Source of the DNA: Microbacterium saccharophilum
GTDB taxonomy: Bacteria > Actinomycetota > Actinomycetes > Actinomycetales > Microbacteriaceae
NCBI RefSeq assembly: GCF_007992455.1
Contig: NZ_BKAH01000015.1
Span: 1 to 52,906 of the forward strand
Direction: 5' to 3'
DNA length: 52,906 nucleotides
The translations under genes and the position numbers were made by a program. Below are positions 1 through 7,898 of this stretch, piece after piece. Every line of letters starts with the position of its first letter. Positions within the stretch are counted from its first letter, which is position 1. The notes below the pieces were generated by a model. That model made no database searches. It saw only the letters and a list, made by a program, of their open reading frames with translations, and was not told the DNA's origin.

Positions 1-92
1 GGTCCGGCACCCTGGCGTGACGCGGTCCGGCACCCTGGCGTGACGCGGTCCGGCACCCTGGCGTGACGCGGTCCGGCACCCTGGCGTGACGC
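1..92. repeat. 23-bp tandem repeat, four perfect copies
   Basis: Four identical head-to-tail 23-bp units fill the first 92 bases, each starting GGTCCGGCAC and ending GGCGTGACGC. The array runs off the window edge, so the true copy number is unknown. It lies directly 3' of the SURF1 stop codon on the minus strand. There are no unique spacers between units, so it is not a CRISPR. It may be a variable-number minisatellite. Confidence 0.95.
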
Positions 93-101
93 GGCGCGCG
101 G

Positions 102-920
102 TCAGCGCGCGGAGTCGAGCAGGGCGTCCTCTTCCTGCATGTCGCGGTCGCGGCGGCGCTCCGTCCGCGCGGCGCGCTCCTCGGCATCCTCGCGACGGTG
201 CCGGCGCTCGGTGCGGATCATGTACCAGATGAAGACGAAGCCCATGATGGCGAAGAGGATCCACTGGATCGCATAGGACAGGTGGGGTCCGGGGTCTTCC
301 GAAGGCGGCTCCAGCGCGGACGGCGCGGTCGCCGGTGCCGGGTCCTCCGAGACGAGGAGGCCGTACGCGCTCGTGACGACGTCATCGCCCGGCATCGCGT
401 CGGCGATGAGGGGGAGGTGGATGGTGGGCACCTGCCCCTCCGGCGCGGACCGGCCGGAGTTCGGCAGCGGTTCGCCGGGCTTCAGCCGTACCACGACCTC
501 CGTCGTCCCGGTGGGTGCCGCCGGGACCTCGTCGGGCTCGGGCTGGTCGGCGCCCGGCGCGACCCAGCCGCGGTCGACGATGAAGACGCGGCCGTCGGCG
601 GTGCGGAACGGCACGAGCACCTCGAACGCGCTCGTCCCGCCGTGCGCGCGGTTGCGGGCGAGCAGCTGGTCGTCCGGCAGGTATTCGCCCTGCAGGATGA
701 CGGGGCGCCATTGATCGTCCGGGTCGAGTTCGGCTCCGGCGGGGAGCAGCTCGGCGAGCGGCACGGGGTCGGCGTCGTAGTTGTCGGCGATGAGCCGCAG
801 CTGGGTCGAGCGGCTGGCGTCGCGGGTGAACTGCCAGTTCGAGAGGAACCCGCACGCGATCGCGAACGCGACGGCGATGGCGACGTACCCCGACCATCGC
901 AGCGCGGTCTGCCGGTTCAC
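102..920 (-). CDS. SURF1 family protein (cytochrome oxidase assembly)
   Basis: SURF1-like proteins assist assembly of heme-copper cytochrome c oxidase in the membrane. The 272-aa product has the family architecture: an N-terminal membrane segment (about residues 9-28, followed by the typical NWQFTRD stretch), a large extracytoplasmic domain, and a second helix near residues 215-236 followed by a highly charged basic/acidic tail. Its start overlaps the stop of the upstream 67-aa gene by 4 bases, suggesting translational coupling. In other actinobacteria fabG, DUF3099 and SURF1 genes also lie together. The 3' end abuts the 23-bp tandem repeat. Confidence 0.9.
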   Translation of the reverse strand: MNRQTALRWSGYVAIAVAFAIACGFLSNWQFTRDASRSTQLRLIADNYDADPVPLAELLPAGAELDPDDQWRPVILQGEYLPDDQLLARNRAHGGTSAFEVLVPFRTADGRVFIVDRGWVAPGADQPEPDEVPAAPTGTTEVVVRLKPGEPLPNSGRSAPEGQVPTIHLPLIADAMPGDDVVTSAYGLLVSEDPAPATAPSALEPPSEDPGPHLSYAIQWILFAIMGFVFIWYMIRTERRHRREDAEERAARTERRRDRDMQEEDALLDSAR

Positions 921-1120
921 GAGGTCACCGCCTCATCGAGCGGGCGCACCTCGACCGGGAAGTCCCGGGTCGCGAGGAAGGAACGCAGGTAGTCGACGTG
1001 CTCGTCGCACGCCGTCCAGACCTTGCGGCGCTCCGGGCCATGGATGCGCGGATTCCGCCAGAGCACCTGCCAGTTCGCGCCCGCCCGGCAACCGGCGCGG
1101 GAGCAGATCGCCCCTGTCAT
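917..1120 (-). CDS. Small Cys-containing conserved protein of unknown function
   Basis: A 67-aa product beginning MTGAICSRAGC. It has three cysteines (two in a CSRAGC pair near the N-terminus, one in the TACDEH segment) plus a histidine, which could bind a metal. No enzymatic family is recognised. I chose the ATG at 1120; an upstream in-frame extension to 1210 is low-complexity and overlaps the end of the DUF3099 gene. The stop overlaps the SURF1 start by 4 bases, so the two are probably co-translated. The function is unknown. Confidence 0.65.
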   Translation of the reverse strand: MTGAICSRAGCRAGANWQVLWRNPRIHGPERRKVWTACDEHVDYLRSFLATRDFPVEVRPLDEAVTS

Positions 1121-1130
1121 GATTCGTCCG

Positions 1131-1478
1131 TCACGACTCGTCCGTGCGATCGGCTTCGCGGATGCGGATGACCGGCGGAGCGGCCGGCTCCGGCGCGGCG
1201 GGGGGTGCACCCGATTCGATCTGCCGCTCCGGCGGCACGAGCCGCGGCTCGTCCTGCCCCGAGCTGACGTTCGCGATCACGACGGCGAAGTACGGCAGGA
1301 AGATGGCGCCCGCGGCGAAGACCCAGGTGTACCAGGAGTACGGCGTCACCACGACCATGAGGATGAAGCACGTGAGACGCACCGCCATCATGGCGAAGTA
1401 CTTCGTCATGCGGGTGTGGGCCTCGTCCCGCGGCGCGCGAGGGAGCGAAGTCGCCGATTGCGGCGTGTGCGGTTTCAC
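1131..1478 (-). CDS. DUF3099 domain membrane protein
   Basis: The 115-aa product has a basic N-terminal segment, then two closely spaced membrane helices (about residues 32-50 and 52-70, the second containing the FLPYFAVVIAN stretch) and a proline-rich acidic cytoplasmic tail. This matches actinobacterial DUF3099 proteins, whose function is unknown. A GTG start at 1478 keeps the conserved basic pre-helix segment; an ATG at 1409 would remove it. It heads a three-gene minus-strand group with the 67-aa protein and SURF1, which suggests a membrane or respiratory role by context only. Confidence 0.8.
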   Translation of the reverse strand: MKPHTPQSATSLPRAPRDEAHTRMTKYFAMMAVRLTCFILMVVVTPYSWYTWVFAAGAIFLPYFAVVIANVSSGQDEPRLVPPERQIESGAPPAAPEPAAPPVIRIREADRTDES

Positions 1479-1539
1479 GGTGTATCCCGACGTGTTCTGG
1501 TGCTTCCAGCGTACGCCTGCGCACCGGGCATGGCTCCGG

Positions 1540-1989
1540 TCAGGAGGTGGAGAAGCCGGTCGTCGAACCTGCCACGGCGATCAGACCGAAGAAGATGATG
1601 ACGCCGATGATGACGAGCGCGAGTCCCGCCCAGCCGACGATGACGCCCGCGAGCGCCATGCCCCGACCCTTCTCGCCGGTCTGCTTGATCTGGTTCAGCG
1701 CGATGTGGCCCATGATGGCGCCGGCGAGCGATCCGACGAACGGCAGGATCCAGATGAAGCCGGCGATCGAGGCGATCAAGGACACGATCGAGAGCGTGTT
1801 CGTCTTCTGCGCCGCCGCGTACCCGCCGTAGGCGTACGGGTTGGCCGTGCCCGGGTAGGCGGGCGGCTGGTAGGCGCCGGGCGCCGCGTATGGCGGGGTC
1901 TGGGCGGCCGGCGGGTAGGCCGGCGGAACGTAGGCCGGGGGCGCGGCGGGCGGCTGTGTGTTCTGGGGCTGCGGGGTGGGCTCGCTCAC
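1540..1989 (-). CDS. DUF4190 domain membrane protein with Pro/Tyr/Ala-rich N-terminus
   Basis: The 149-aa product has an N-terminal half of about 60 residues rich in P, A and Y (repeated PPAY-like units), followed by two transmembrane segments around residues 66-90 and 112-138. The conserved GAIMGHIALNQIK block between them is typical of DUF4190. Function is unknown; such proteins are common in actinobacteria. The GTG start at 1989 is preceded by a good Shine-Dalgarno (AAGGAG on the minus strand), and a TACGCT box at 2018-2023 is a plausible -10. Confidence 0.85.
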   Translation of the reverse strand: MSEPTPQPQNTQPPAAPPAYVPPAYPPAAQTPPYAAPGAYQPPAYPGTANPYAYGGYAAAQKTNTLSIVSLIASIAGFIWILPFVGSLAGAIMGHIALNQIKQTGEKGRGMALAGVIVGWAGLALVIIGVIIFFGLIAVAGSTTGFSTS

Positions 1990-2017
1990 GGGACTGCTCC
2001 TTCTGACCGGGATCTCC

Positions 2018-2023
2018 AGCGTA
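2018..2023 (-). promoter_or_regulatory. Candidate -10 box of the DUF4190 gene
   Basis: TACGCT on the minus strand lies about 28 nt upstream of the GTG at 1989, leaving a short leader that contains AAGGAG. It matches the TANNNT form seen throughout the window. No convincing -35 was found. Confidence 0.4.
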
Positions 2024-2060
2024 CCGGTGGGCGCTCACCTGCGCCGCGCGGCGCCGCGGA

Positions 2061-2066
2061 TAGGCT
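2061..2066 (+). promoter_or_regulatory. Candidate -10 box of fabG
   Basis: TAGGCT sits 31 nt upstream of the fabG ATG. The resulting leader contains the Shine-Dalgarno AGGGAG, so this gene is probably led rather than leaderless. Confidence 0.45.
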
Positions 2067-2097
2067 GGTGCGGATTCACCACGAGCAGGGAGCAGCC

Positions 2098-2808
2098 ATG
2101 TCCACGGATCGCGTCGTCCTCGTCACCGGCGGAAACCGCGGCATCGGCCGCGCCATCGCCGAGCGCTTCGTCGCCGCCGGATACCGGGTCGCCGTCACCG
2201 CCCGCTCCGGCGAGGGCCCCGAGGGGACGCTGACGGTCCGCGCCGATGTCACCGACGCAGCCGCCGTCGATGCGGCGTTCACCGAGGTGGAGCAGCAGCT
2301 CGGCCCCATCGGCATCGTGGTCGCGAACGCGGGCGTCACGAAGGACACCCTCCTGCTGCGGATGACCGAGGACGATTTCGACTCCGTCCTGGCCACGAAC
2401 CTGGGCGGCACGTTCCGCGTCGTCAAGCGCGCCGCGAAAGGGATGCTGCGCGCCAAGTGGGGGCGCGTCATCCTCATCTCCAGCGTCGTCGGCCTGTACG
2501 GCTCGGCCGGACAGGTCAACTACTCCTCGTCCAAGAGCGGACTCGTCGGCTTCGCGCGATCGCTGACACGTGAGCTCGGCGGCCGCGGCATCACCGCCAA
2601 CGTCGTCGCCCCGGGCTTCATCGAGACGGACATGACCGCGGAGCTGCCGGAGGCGACTCAGGCGGAGTACCGGAAGAACATCCCGGCGGGACGCTTCGCG
2701 ACCGCCGACGAGGTCGCCGGGGTCGTCGCATGGCTCGCGTCGGATGACGCCGCGTACATCTCCGGCGCGGTCATCCCCGTCGACGGCGGCCTGGGCATGG
2801 GGCACTGA
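2098..2808 (+). CDS. fabG: 3-oxoacyl-ACP reductase FabG (SDR)
   Basis: NADPH-dependent reduction of 3-oxoacyl-ACP in type II fatty acid synthesis. The 236-aa product has the classical SDR features: cofactor motif TGGNRGIG at residues 10-17, ANAG at 76-79, the catalytic Ser near 129, and Tyr142 with Lys146 in YSSSK. It ends with the PVDGGLGMGH tail typical of FabG. The ATG at 2098 was chosen because AGGGAGC precedes it at normal spacing. Mycobacteria and Streptomyces often have an enoyl reductase next to this gene; none is present here, and the next gene is convergent. Confidence 0.93.
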   Translation: MSTDRVVLVTGGNRGIGRAIAERFVAAGYRVAVTARSGEGPEGTLTVRADVTDAAAVDAAFTEVEQQLGPIGIVVANAGVTKDTLLLRMTEDDFDSVLATNLGGTFRVVKRAAKGMLRAKWGRVILISSVVGLYGSAGQVNYSSSKSGLVGFARSLTRELGGRGITANVVAPGFIETDMTAELPEATQAEYRKNIPAGRFATADEVAGVVAWLASDDAAYISGAVIPVDGGLGMGH

Positions 2809-2823
2809 ACCTGCATCGTCGCC

Positions 2824-3531
2824 TCATGGGGTGTCGTCGTCGCCGATCGCGGCGATGATCGCCTGCGCCAGCCGCTCCGGCTGCGTGAACTGCGGCCAGT
2901 GCGCCGTGCCGAGCTTGACGACCCGTGCGTTCGCGATGGCGCCGAACTCCGCACCGTACGCTCCCCACCCCGCGACCGCCTGACGGAACTCATCCTCCGC
3001 CATCCCGCCCATCAGCAGGGTCACCGGGACGCCGAAGCGCCGATCGCCGGTCAGGGCGAGCGGATCGGTCGGCACCCGCGCGGGCACCGACCGGGTCCGC
3101 GGCGCCGTCGCGGCGCGGGTGGCCTCATCGATGTCCCACACGTCCTCGTCCTCGAAGAAGTCCCACCCCGGGAAGGGGATCACGCCGTCGACCACGGGGA
3201 ACTCCGAGATCCCGGAGCCCGGCGGAGGCGGGACGGTGTCGACGAAGACGACCCGGTGGACGCGGTCGGGGCGGGCGTCGGCCGCGCCCCACGCGACGTT
3301 GCCGCCGCCGCTGTGACCGACGAGGACCACGGGGCCCGGCAGCGCGTCGATCTCCGCGACGACCGCCGCCACCCAGTCCGCGATGCCGATGCCGTCGCTG
3401 TCCGCGGCGGAGTCCCCCACGCCGGGGAGGGTGAGGGCGTGCGGGGAATGGCCGGCCGCGCGCAGGGGAGGGGAGACGTCGTCCCAGGATGATGCGTCGA
3501 GCCAGAGACCGGGGATCAGCAGGATGTCCAT
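2824..3531 (-). CDS. Alpha/beta hydrolase
   Basis: The 235-aa product has an alpha/beta hydrolase fold with nucleophile elbow GHSGGG (Ser74) and an oxyanion segment near LIPGLWLDASSW at the N-terminus. A C-terminal GTAHWPQF supplies the likely catalytic His. The substrate is not predictable. It is convergent with fabG with a 15-bp gap. The ATG at 3531 follows a TAACGT box by exactly 6 nt, so a leaderless transcript is likely. Confidence 0.85.
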   Translation of the reverse strand: MDILLIPGLWLDASSWDDVSPPLRAAGHSPHALTLPGVGDSAADSDGIGIADWVAAVVAEIDALPGPVVLVGHSGGGNVAWGAADARPDRVHRVVFVDTVPPPPGSGISEFPVVDGVIPFPGWDFFEDEDVWDIDEATRAATAPRTRSVPARVPTDPLALTGDRRFGVPVTLLMGGMAEDEFRQAVAGWGAYGAEFGAIANARVVKLGTAHWPQFTQPERLAQAIIAAIGDDDTP

Positions 3532-3537
3532 GACGGG

Positions 3538-3543
3538 ACGTTA
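3538..3543 (-). promoter_or_regulatory. Leaderless -10 box, alpha/beta hydrolase gene
   Basis: TAACGT on the minus strand ends 6 nt before the ATG at 3531. No Shine-Dalgarno fits in that gap, so transcription should begin at or next to the start codon. Confidence 0.55.
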
Positions 3544-3562
3544 CCGCCGACCGCCGACACCG

Positions 3563-4198
3563 TCAGGGCAGGAGCGGGATGACCTCGGCGAGGTCCACGC
3601 GTTCGATGACGAGGTCTGCCTGCGCGCGCACGGCGGGCTTGGCGTTGAAGGCCAGGCCGAGGCCCGCGGCGGCCATCATCCGCAGGTCGTTCGCGCCGTC
3701 GCCGATCGCGATCGTCCGGGCCAGGGGCACGCCGTACGCCGCGGCCCATCCCCGCAGCGCCGCTGCCTTGCCCTCGGCATCCACGATCCCGCCGTCCACG
3801 ACGCCGGTGAGGGCGCCGTCCTCGGCGACCAGCCGGTTGGCGCGCCACACGTCGACGCCCAGCGACGGCGCGACGGTGTCGAGCACCTCGTGGAACCCGC
3901 CCGACACGACGGCAGCGACGCCGCCGCGCGCGTGGATCGCCTCGATCAGCGGCACGACGCCGGGTGTCGGTTCGACGCGGGCGAGGACCCGCGCGAACGC
4001 GGCCACCGGGACGCCCGCCAGTGCCTCGACCCGAGAGCGCAGACTCGTGGCGAAATCGACCTCGCCCCGCATCGCGGCCTCCGTCGCGAGCGCCACTTCG
4101 GCGCCGCGGCCGGCCTCGTCGGCGATCAGCTCGATGACCTCGTTGCGGATGAGCGTGGAATCGGCGTCGAACACGACGAGGAAGCGGGCGTCAGGCAC
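3563..4198 (-). CDS. serB: Phosphoserine phosphatase SerB
   Basis: Hydrolyses O-phosphoserine to serine, the last step of serine synthesis. The 211-aa HAD-superfamily product shows motif I DADSTL (nucleophile Asp11, acid Asp13), motif II in VVSGGF, a Lys in the EGKAAAL segment, and the SerB-type motif GDGANDLRMM. It lacks an N-terminal ACT domain. It starts with GTG at 4198, and a TAGCGT box 6 nt upstream suggests leaderless expression. Confidence 0.9.
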   Translation of the reverse strand: MPDARFLVVFDADSTLIRNEVIELIADEAGRGAEVALATEAAMRGEVDFATSLRSRVEALAGVPVAAFARVLARVEPTPGVVPLIEAIHARGGVAAVVSGGFHEVLDTVAPSLGVDVWRANRLVAEDGALTGVVDGGIVDAEGKAAALRGWAAAYGVPLARTIAIGDGANDLRMMAAAGLGLAFNAKPAVRAQADLVIERVDLAEVIPLLP

Positions 4199-4204
4199 CC
4201 CACC

Positions 4205-4210
4205 ACGCTA
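4205..4210 (-). promoter_or_regulatory. Leaderless -10 box of serB
   Basis: TAGCGT on the minus strand, 6 nt before the GTG at 4198. No Shine-Dalgarno is present. Confidence 0.55.
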
Positions 4211-4223
4211 GCGCGGCGCTCGC

Positions 4224-5468
4224 TCAGCCCGTGACGTGGACGTTCTTGCCGACGACGGTGATGCCGCTGTCGGTCACCGTGAACCCGCGGGCGAGGTCAC
4301 GCGCGCGGTCGACGCCGACGGTCGCACCGGCATCGAGCACGACGTTCTTGTCGAGGATCGCCCGGTGGACGCGGGCGCCCGCGCCCACGTTGACGTGCTC
4401 GAAGAGCACCGAGTCGGTGATGGTCGACCCGCCTCCGGCGAGCGTCCACGGCCCGACGACGCTGCGTTCGAGGTGCGTCCCGGACAGCACGGAGCCGAGC
4501 GAGACGATCGAGTCGATCGCGTTGCCGATCCGGCCGACGCCGTCCCGCACGAACTTCGCCGGCGGCGAGTTGACGGACTGCGAGTGGATCGGCCAGTCGG
4601 TGTTGTACAGGTTGAAGATCGGCAGCGTCGAGATGAGGTCCATGTGGGCGTCGAAGAACGAGTCGATCGTCCCCACATCCCGCCAGTAGTCGCGGTCGCG
4701 ATCGGTGGACCCCGGGACGTCGTTGCGCTGGAAGTCGTAGACGGCGGCCTCGCCGCGGTTCACGAAGTAGGGGACGATGTCCCCGCCCATGTCGTGGTTC
4801 GACGTCGGCAGCTCGCCGTCGGCCTCGACGGCCTCGATGAGCGCGTCGGTGTCGAAGATGTAGTTGCCCATCGAGGCGAGCACCTCGTGCGGGCTGTCCG
4901 AGAGTCCCGTCGGGTTCTGCGGCTTCTCCAGGAATTCGCGGATCGTCAGGTTGTCCGCAGGATCCAGATCGATCACGCCGAACTGGTCGGCGAGGGCGAT
5001 GGGCTGCCGGATGCCGGCCACGGTGGCGCGCGCGCCGGAGGCGATGTGCGCGTCGATCATCTGCTGGAAGTCCATGCGGTAGACATGGTCGGCGCCGATC
5101 ACCGCGACGATGTCGGGCTTCTCGTCGTGGATGAGGTTCAACGACTGCAGGATCGCGTCGGCCGAACCGGCGAACCAGCGCTTCCCCAGCCGCTGCTGCG
5201 CCGGGACGGAGGTGACGTAGGAGTTCAGCAGCGCCGACATCCGCCAGGTCTGCGACACGTGCCGGTCGAGGCTGTGCGACTTGTACTGCGTCAGCACGAC
5301 GATCTGCTGCAGCCCCGAGTTCACGAGGTTGGAGATCGCGAAGTCGATCAGCCGGTACTGGCCGCCGAAGGGCACGGCGGGTTTCGCGCGGTCCGTGGTC
5401 AAGGGCATGAGTCGCTTGCCCTCGCCCCCGGCGAGGATGATTCCGAAGACCTTCGGCGCTGCGGGCAT
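4224..5468 (-). CDS. glgC: Glucose-1-phosphate adenylyltransferase GlgC
   Basis: Makes ADP-glucose from glucose-1-phosphate and ATP, the committed step of bacterial glycogen synthesis. The 414-aa product has normal family length. It begins with the nucleotidyltransferase signature [13 protein letters not shown], followed by AKPAVPFGG, an [10 protein letters not shown] metal/nucleotide region near residue 125, and a C-terminal left-handed beta-helix region. It is divergent from the glycogen synthase gene with only 46 bp between starts, so the pair is probably controlled together. The ATG at 5468 follows a TAGGGT box by 6 nt. Confidence 0.95.
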   Translation of the reverse strand: MPAAPKVFGIILAGGEGKRLMPLTTDRAKPAVPFGGQYRLIDFAISNLVNSGLQQIVVLTQYKSHSLDRHVSQTWRMSALLNSYVTSVPAQQRLGKRWFAGSADAILQSLNLIHDEKPDIVAVIGADHVYRMDFQQMIDAHIASGARATVAGIRQPIALADQFGVIDLDPADNLTIREFLEKPQNPTGLSDSPHEVLASMGNYIFDTDALIEAVEADGELPTSNHDMGGDIVPYFVNRGEAAVYDFQRNDVPGSTDRDRDYWRDVGTIDSFFDAHMDLISTLPIFNLYNTDWPIHSQSVNSPPAKFVRDGVGRIGNAIDSIVSLGSVLSGTHLERSVVGPWTLAGGGSTITDSVLFEHVNVGAGARVHRAILDKNVVLDAGATVGVDRARDLARGFTVTDSGITVVGKNVHVTG

Positions 5469-5474
5469 GCCCCC

Positions 5475-5480
5475 ACCCTA
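5475..5480 (-). promoter_or_regulatory. Leaderless -10 box of glgC
   Basis: TAGGGT on the minus strand, 6 nt before the glgC ATG. It lies 22 bp from the oppositely oriented glgA box, so the two promoters are back to back within 46 bp. Confidence 0.55.
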
Positions 5481-5502
5481 GGCCCGGGTTCGCGCTCTGT
5501 AC

Positions 5503-5508
5503 TAGTTT
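5503..5508 (+). promoter_or_regulatory. Leaderless -10 box of glgA/glgM
   Basis: TAGTTT ends 6 nt before the ATG at 5515, with no Shine-Dalgarno in between. Confidence 0.5.
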
Positions 5509-5514
5509 CGACAC

Positions 5515-6708
5515 ATGCGCGTCGACATCGTCACGAAGGAGTACCCGCCCGAGGTGTACGGGGGAGCGGGAGTCCACGTGACGGAGCTCGTGAAGGCGCT
5601 CCGCACCGCCATCGACGTCGAGGTGCGGGCCTTCGGCGCCGACCGCGACGAGCCCGGGACCACCTCCTACGGGGTGCCGGCGGAGCTGTCCGCAGCGAAC
5701 GCCGCGATCCAGACGCTCGGCACCGACCTGGAGATCGTCGGCGATGTCGCCGGCGCCGAGGTCGTGCACAGCCACACCTGGTACGCGAACTTCGCGGGGC
5801 ACGTCGCGTCGCTGCTGCACGGCATCCCGCACGTCGTCACCGCGCACTCACTCGAGCCGCTGCGGCCGTGGAAGGCGGAGCAGCTGGGCGGCGGGTACGC
5901 CGTGTCCAGCTACATCGAGAAGACCGCCTACGAGGGTGCCGCGGCCGTCGTGGCCGTCAGCGAGGGTATGCGGCAGGACATCCTCCGCAGCTATCCGGCG
6001 CTGGACCCCGCGAAGGTCCGGGTCATCTACAACGGCATCGACGTCGAGTCCTGGCGGCCCGTGTCCGACGACGCGCTGCTGGCGCAGTACGGCATCGACC
6101 CGTCCCGTCCCTCCGTCGTGTTCGTCGGCCGGATCACGCGGCAGAAGGGCCTGCCGTACTTCCTGCGCGCCGCCGAGCGCCTTCCGCAGGAGGTGCAGGT
6201 CGTCCTGTGCGCCGGCGCCCCGGACACCCCGCAGATCATGGCCGAGGTGCAGGAGCTCGTCCGCGGCCTGCAGCAGACGCGCGAGGGCGTCGTGTGGATC
6301 GACGACTTCCTCCAGCGCGACCAGCTGTGCGCCATCCTCACCGCCGCGACGACGTTCGTCTGCCCGTCGGTCTACGAGCCGCTCGGGATCGTGAACCTCG
6401 AGGCGATGGCCTGCGGCGCCGCGGTCGTGGGCACCGCGACCGGAGGCATCCCCGAGGTCGTCGTCGACGGCGTGACGGGTCGTCTCGTGCCCATCGAGCA
6501 GGTGCAGGACGGCACCGGGACGCCCCTGGATCCGGAGCGGTTCGTCGCCGACCTGGCCGCGACGCTCACCGAGGTCGTCTCCGACCCCGAACGCGCGCGC
6601 GCCTACGGCGCCGCGGGGCGGGAGCGCGCCGCGCAGGAGTTCAGCTGGGCCGCGATCGCGGACGCCACGGCCGCGCTGTATCGCGAGGTGACCGCCGCCG
6701 GCCGATAG
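5515..6708 (+). CDS. glgA: Actinobacterial GT4 glycogen synthase (GlgA/GlgM type)
   Basis: Retaining GT-B glycosyltransferase of 397 aa. It shows the N-terminal KEYPPEVYGGAGVHV donor/acceptor loop, GRITRQKGL at the start of the C-terminal domain, and the EPLGIVNLEAMACG motif near residue 285 that holds the catalytic Glu pair. Actinobacterial members of this size next to glgC include the M. tuberculosis enzyme recharacterised as GlgM, which makes maltose-1-phosphate from ADP-glucose. The activity here could therefore be maltosyl-phosphate synthesis rather than classical chain elongation. Assignment as GT4 is secure; the exact product is inferred. Confidence 0.88.
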   Translation: MRVDIVTKEYPPEVYGGAGVHVTELVKALRTAIDVEVRAFGADRDEPGTTSYGVPAELSAANAAIQTLGTDLEIVGDVAGAEVVHSHTWYANFAGHVASLLHGIPHVVTAHSLEPLRPWKAEQLGGGYAVSSYIEKTAYEGAAAVVAVSEGMRQDILRSYPALDPAKVRVIYNGIDVESWRPVSDDALLAQYGIDPSRPSVVFVGRITRQKGLPYFLRAAERLPQEVQVVLCAGAPDTPQIMAEVQELVRGLQQTREGVVWIDDFLQRDQLCAILTAATTFVCPSVYEPLGIVNLEAMACGAAVVGTATGGIPEVVVDGVTGRLVPIEQVQDGTGTPLDPERFVADLAATLTEVVSDPERARAYGAAGRERAAQEFSWAAIADATAALYREVTAAGR

Positions 6709-6711
6709 GCT
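6706..6711 (+). promoter_or_regulatory. Leaderless -10 box of the ABC ATPase gene
   Basis: TAGGCT overlaps the stop codon of the upstream glgA/glgM gene and ends 7 nt before the ATG at 6719. Confidence 0.5.
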
Positions 6712-6718
6712 GGACGGC

Positions 6719-7504
6719 ATGCCCCAGGTCCTCGATTTCGCCGACGTCGTCGTCCGCCGCAACGCCCGTAACATCGTCGATCACGTGACCTGGACCGTCT
6801 CCGACGACCAGCGCTGGGTCGTGCTCGGACCCAACGGGGCCGGCAAGACGACGATCCTGCAGCTTGCCGCGACCCTCATCCACCCGACCTCCGGCGCCGT
6901 CACGATCCTCGACGAGCGGCTCGGCCGCACCGACGTCTTCGAGCTGCGGCCCCGCATCGGCTTCGCCTCGTCGGCGATGGCCAAGCGCATCCCGCCGGAG
7001 GAGACGGTGCTCGATGTCGTCCTCACGGCCGCGTTCTCGGTGCTCGGCCGCTGGAACGAGGACTACGAGACGATCGACGAGCGCCGGGCGCGCCGCGTGC
7101 TGGCCGAGTGGAAGCTCGAGCACCTCGCCGAGCGCACGTTCGGGACACTGTCCGACGGCGAGCAGAAGCGCGTGCAGATCGCCCGCTCGGTCATGACCGA
7201 CCCGGAGCTGCTGCTCCTCGACGAGCCGGCTGCCAGCCTCGACCTCGGCGCCCGCGAGGAGCTGCTCGGCCTCCTCGGCGGCTACGCGCAGGCCCCCACC
7301 ACGCCCGCCATGATCATGGTGACCCACCACGTCGAGGAGGTGCCGGTCGGCTTCACGCACGCCCTGCTCCTGCGCGACGGCGCGATCGTCGCCGCCGGGC
7401 CCATCGCCGAGACGCTCACGGGGGAGAACCTCACCGCGACGTTCGGCGTGGAGATCGCGCTCTCCGAGGACGGCGGACGCTTCGCCGCGCGCGCGGCATC
7501 CTGA
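6719..7504 (+). CDS. ABC transporter ATP-binding protein
   Basis: A 261-aa ATPase with Walker A GPNGAGKTT near residue 37, signature LSDGEQKR, Walker B LLLLDEP and the H-loop in MVTHHVEEVP. No membrane partner is encoded nearby. The single-domain protein resembles YlmA-type orphan ATPases, so its partner or a non-transport role is unknown. It has its own predicted promoter within the end of glgA/glgM. The start is fixed by the TAGGCT box 7 nt upstream. Confidence 0.88.
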   Translation: MPQVLDFADVVVRRNARNIVDHVTWTVSDDQRWVVLGPNGAGKTTILQLAATLIHPTSGAVTILDERLGRTDVFELRPRIGFASSAMAKRIPPEETVLDVVLTAAFSVLGRWNEDYETIDERRARRVLAEWKLEHLAERTFGTLSDGEQKRVQIARSVMTDPELLLLDEPAASLDLGAREELLGLLGGYAQAPTTPAMIMVTHHVEEVPVGFTHALLLRDGAIVAAGPIAETLTGENLTATFGVEIALSEDGGRFAARAAS

Positions 7505-7510
7505 ACCTGA

Positions 7511-7516
7511 TAGAAT
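7511..7516 (+). promoter_or_regulatory. Candidate -10 box of rpmE2
   Basis: TAGAAT lies 74 nt upstream of the L31 start codon. Transcription should begin near 7523, giving a leader of about 68 nt that carries the two hairpins described separately. Confidence 0.55.
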
Positions 7517-7524
7517 CTCTCTTT

Positions 7525-7571
7525 GGTGCGTTCGCACCGCAGACTTTGACCGTCCTGGCCAAATCCAGGAC
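7525..7571 (+). promoter_or_regulatory. Structured 5' leader of rpmE2 (candidate L31 leader RNA)
   Basis: Two perfect hairpins lie between the -10 box and the start codon. The first has arms GGTGCG (7525-7530) and CGCACC (7533-7538); the second has arms GTCCTGG (7552-7558) and CCAGGAC (7565-7571). The Shine-Dalgarno GAGGA follows at about 7582. Autogenous ribosomal-protein leaders upstream of bL31 genes have been described in several bacterial groups including actinobacteria, so this may be such an element. Family membership needs a covariance-model check. Confidence 0.55.
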
Positions 7572-7590
7572 ACCCGGCTAGAGGACCATC

Positions 7591-7842
7591 ATGAAGACTG
7601 ACATCCACCCCGACTACCAGGCCGTCGTTTTCCGCGACCTGGGTTCCGGCGACACCTTCCTCACCCGTTCGACGGTGACCAGCGACAAGACCATCGAGCT
7701 CGACGGCGTGACCTACCCCGTCGTCGACGTCGAGATCTCGTCCGCGTCGCACCCGTTCTACACGGGCAAGCAGCGCATCATGGACTCCGCCGGCCGCGTC
7801 GAGAAGTTCAACCAGCGCTTCAAGAACTTCGGCTCCAAGTAA
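7591..7842 (+). CDS. rpmE2: 50S ribosomal protein L31 type B
   Basis: The 83-aa bL31 starts [10 protein letters not shown] and contains the family stretch [12 protein letters not shown]. It lacks the zinc-binding CxxC cysteines of type A, so it is the zinc-independent (type B) form. In many bacteria this paralog is induced by zinc limitation through Zur. I see no clear Zur palindrome here, and the structured leader suggests autogenous control instead. A strong terminator follows 13 bp after the stop, so the gene is probably monocistronic. Confidence 0.96.
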   Translation: MKTDIHPDYQAVVFRDLGSGDTFLTRSTVTSDKTIELDGVTYPVVDVEISSASHPFYTGKQRIMDSAGRVEKFNQRFKNFGSK

Positions 7843-7855
7843 GCAGCCGTCCTCG

Positions 7856-7879
7856 AAGGCCCCGCTCCGGCGGGGCCTT
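7856..7879 (+). terminator. Intrinsic terminator after rpmE2
   Basis: Perfect 10-bp stem (AAGGCCCCGC with GCGGGGCCTT) and a TCCG tetraloop, followed by TCGTCGT rather than a long U tract. It is well placed to end rpmE2 transcription. Confidence 0.85.
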
Positions 7880-7898
7880 CGTCGTGCCCGCGGTCCGT

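Noticed and set aside
1..92. CRISPR array at the window start
   Set aside because: The 23-bp units are perfectly adjacent with no spacers and no cas genes are nearby.
4236..6788. An 850-codon plus-strand frame opposite glgC
   Set aside because: glgC on the minus strand and the GT4 gene in another plus frame carry all family motifs. This is a shadow of high-GC coding sequence.
7511..7590. Zur operator controlling rpmE2
   Set aside because: No recognisable Zur-type palindrome was found. The inverted repeats present are short hairpins inside the leader.
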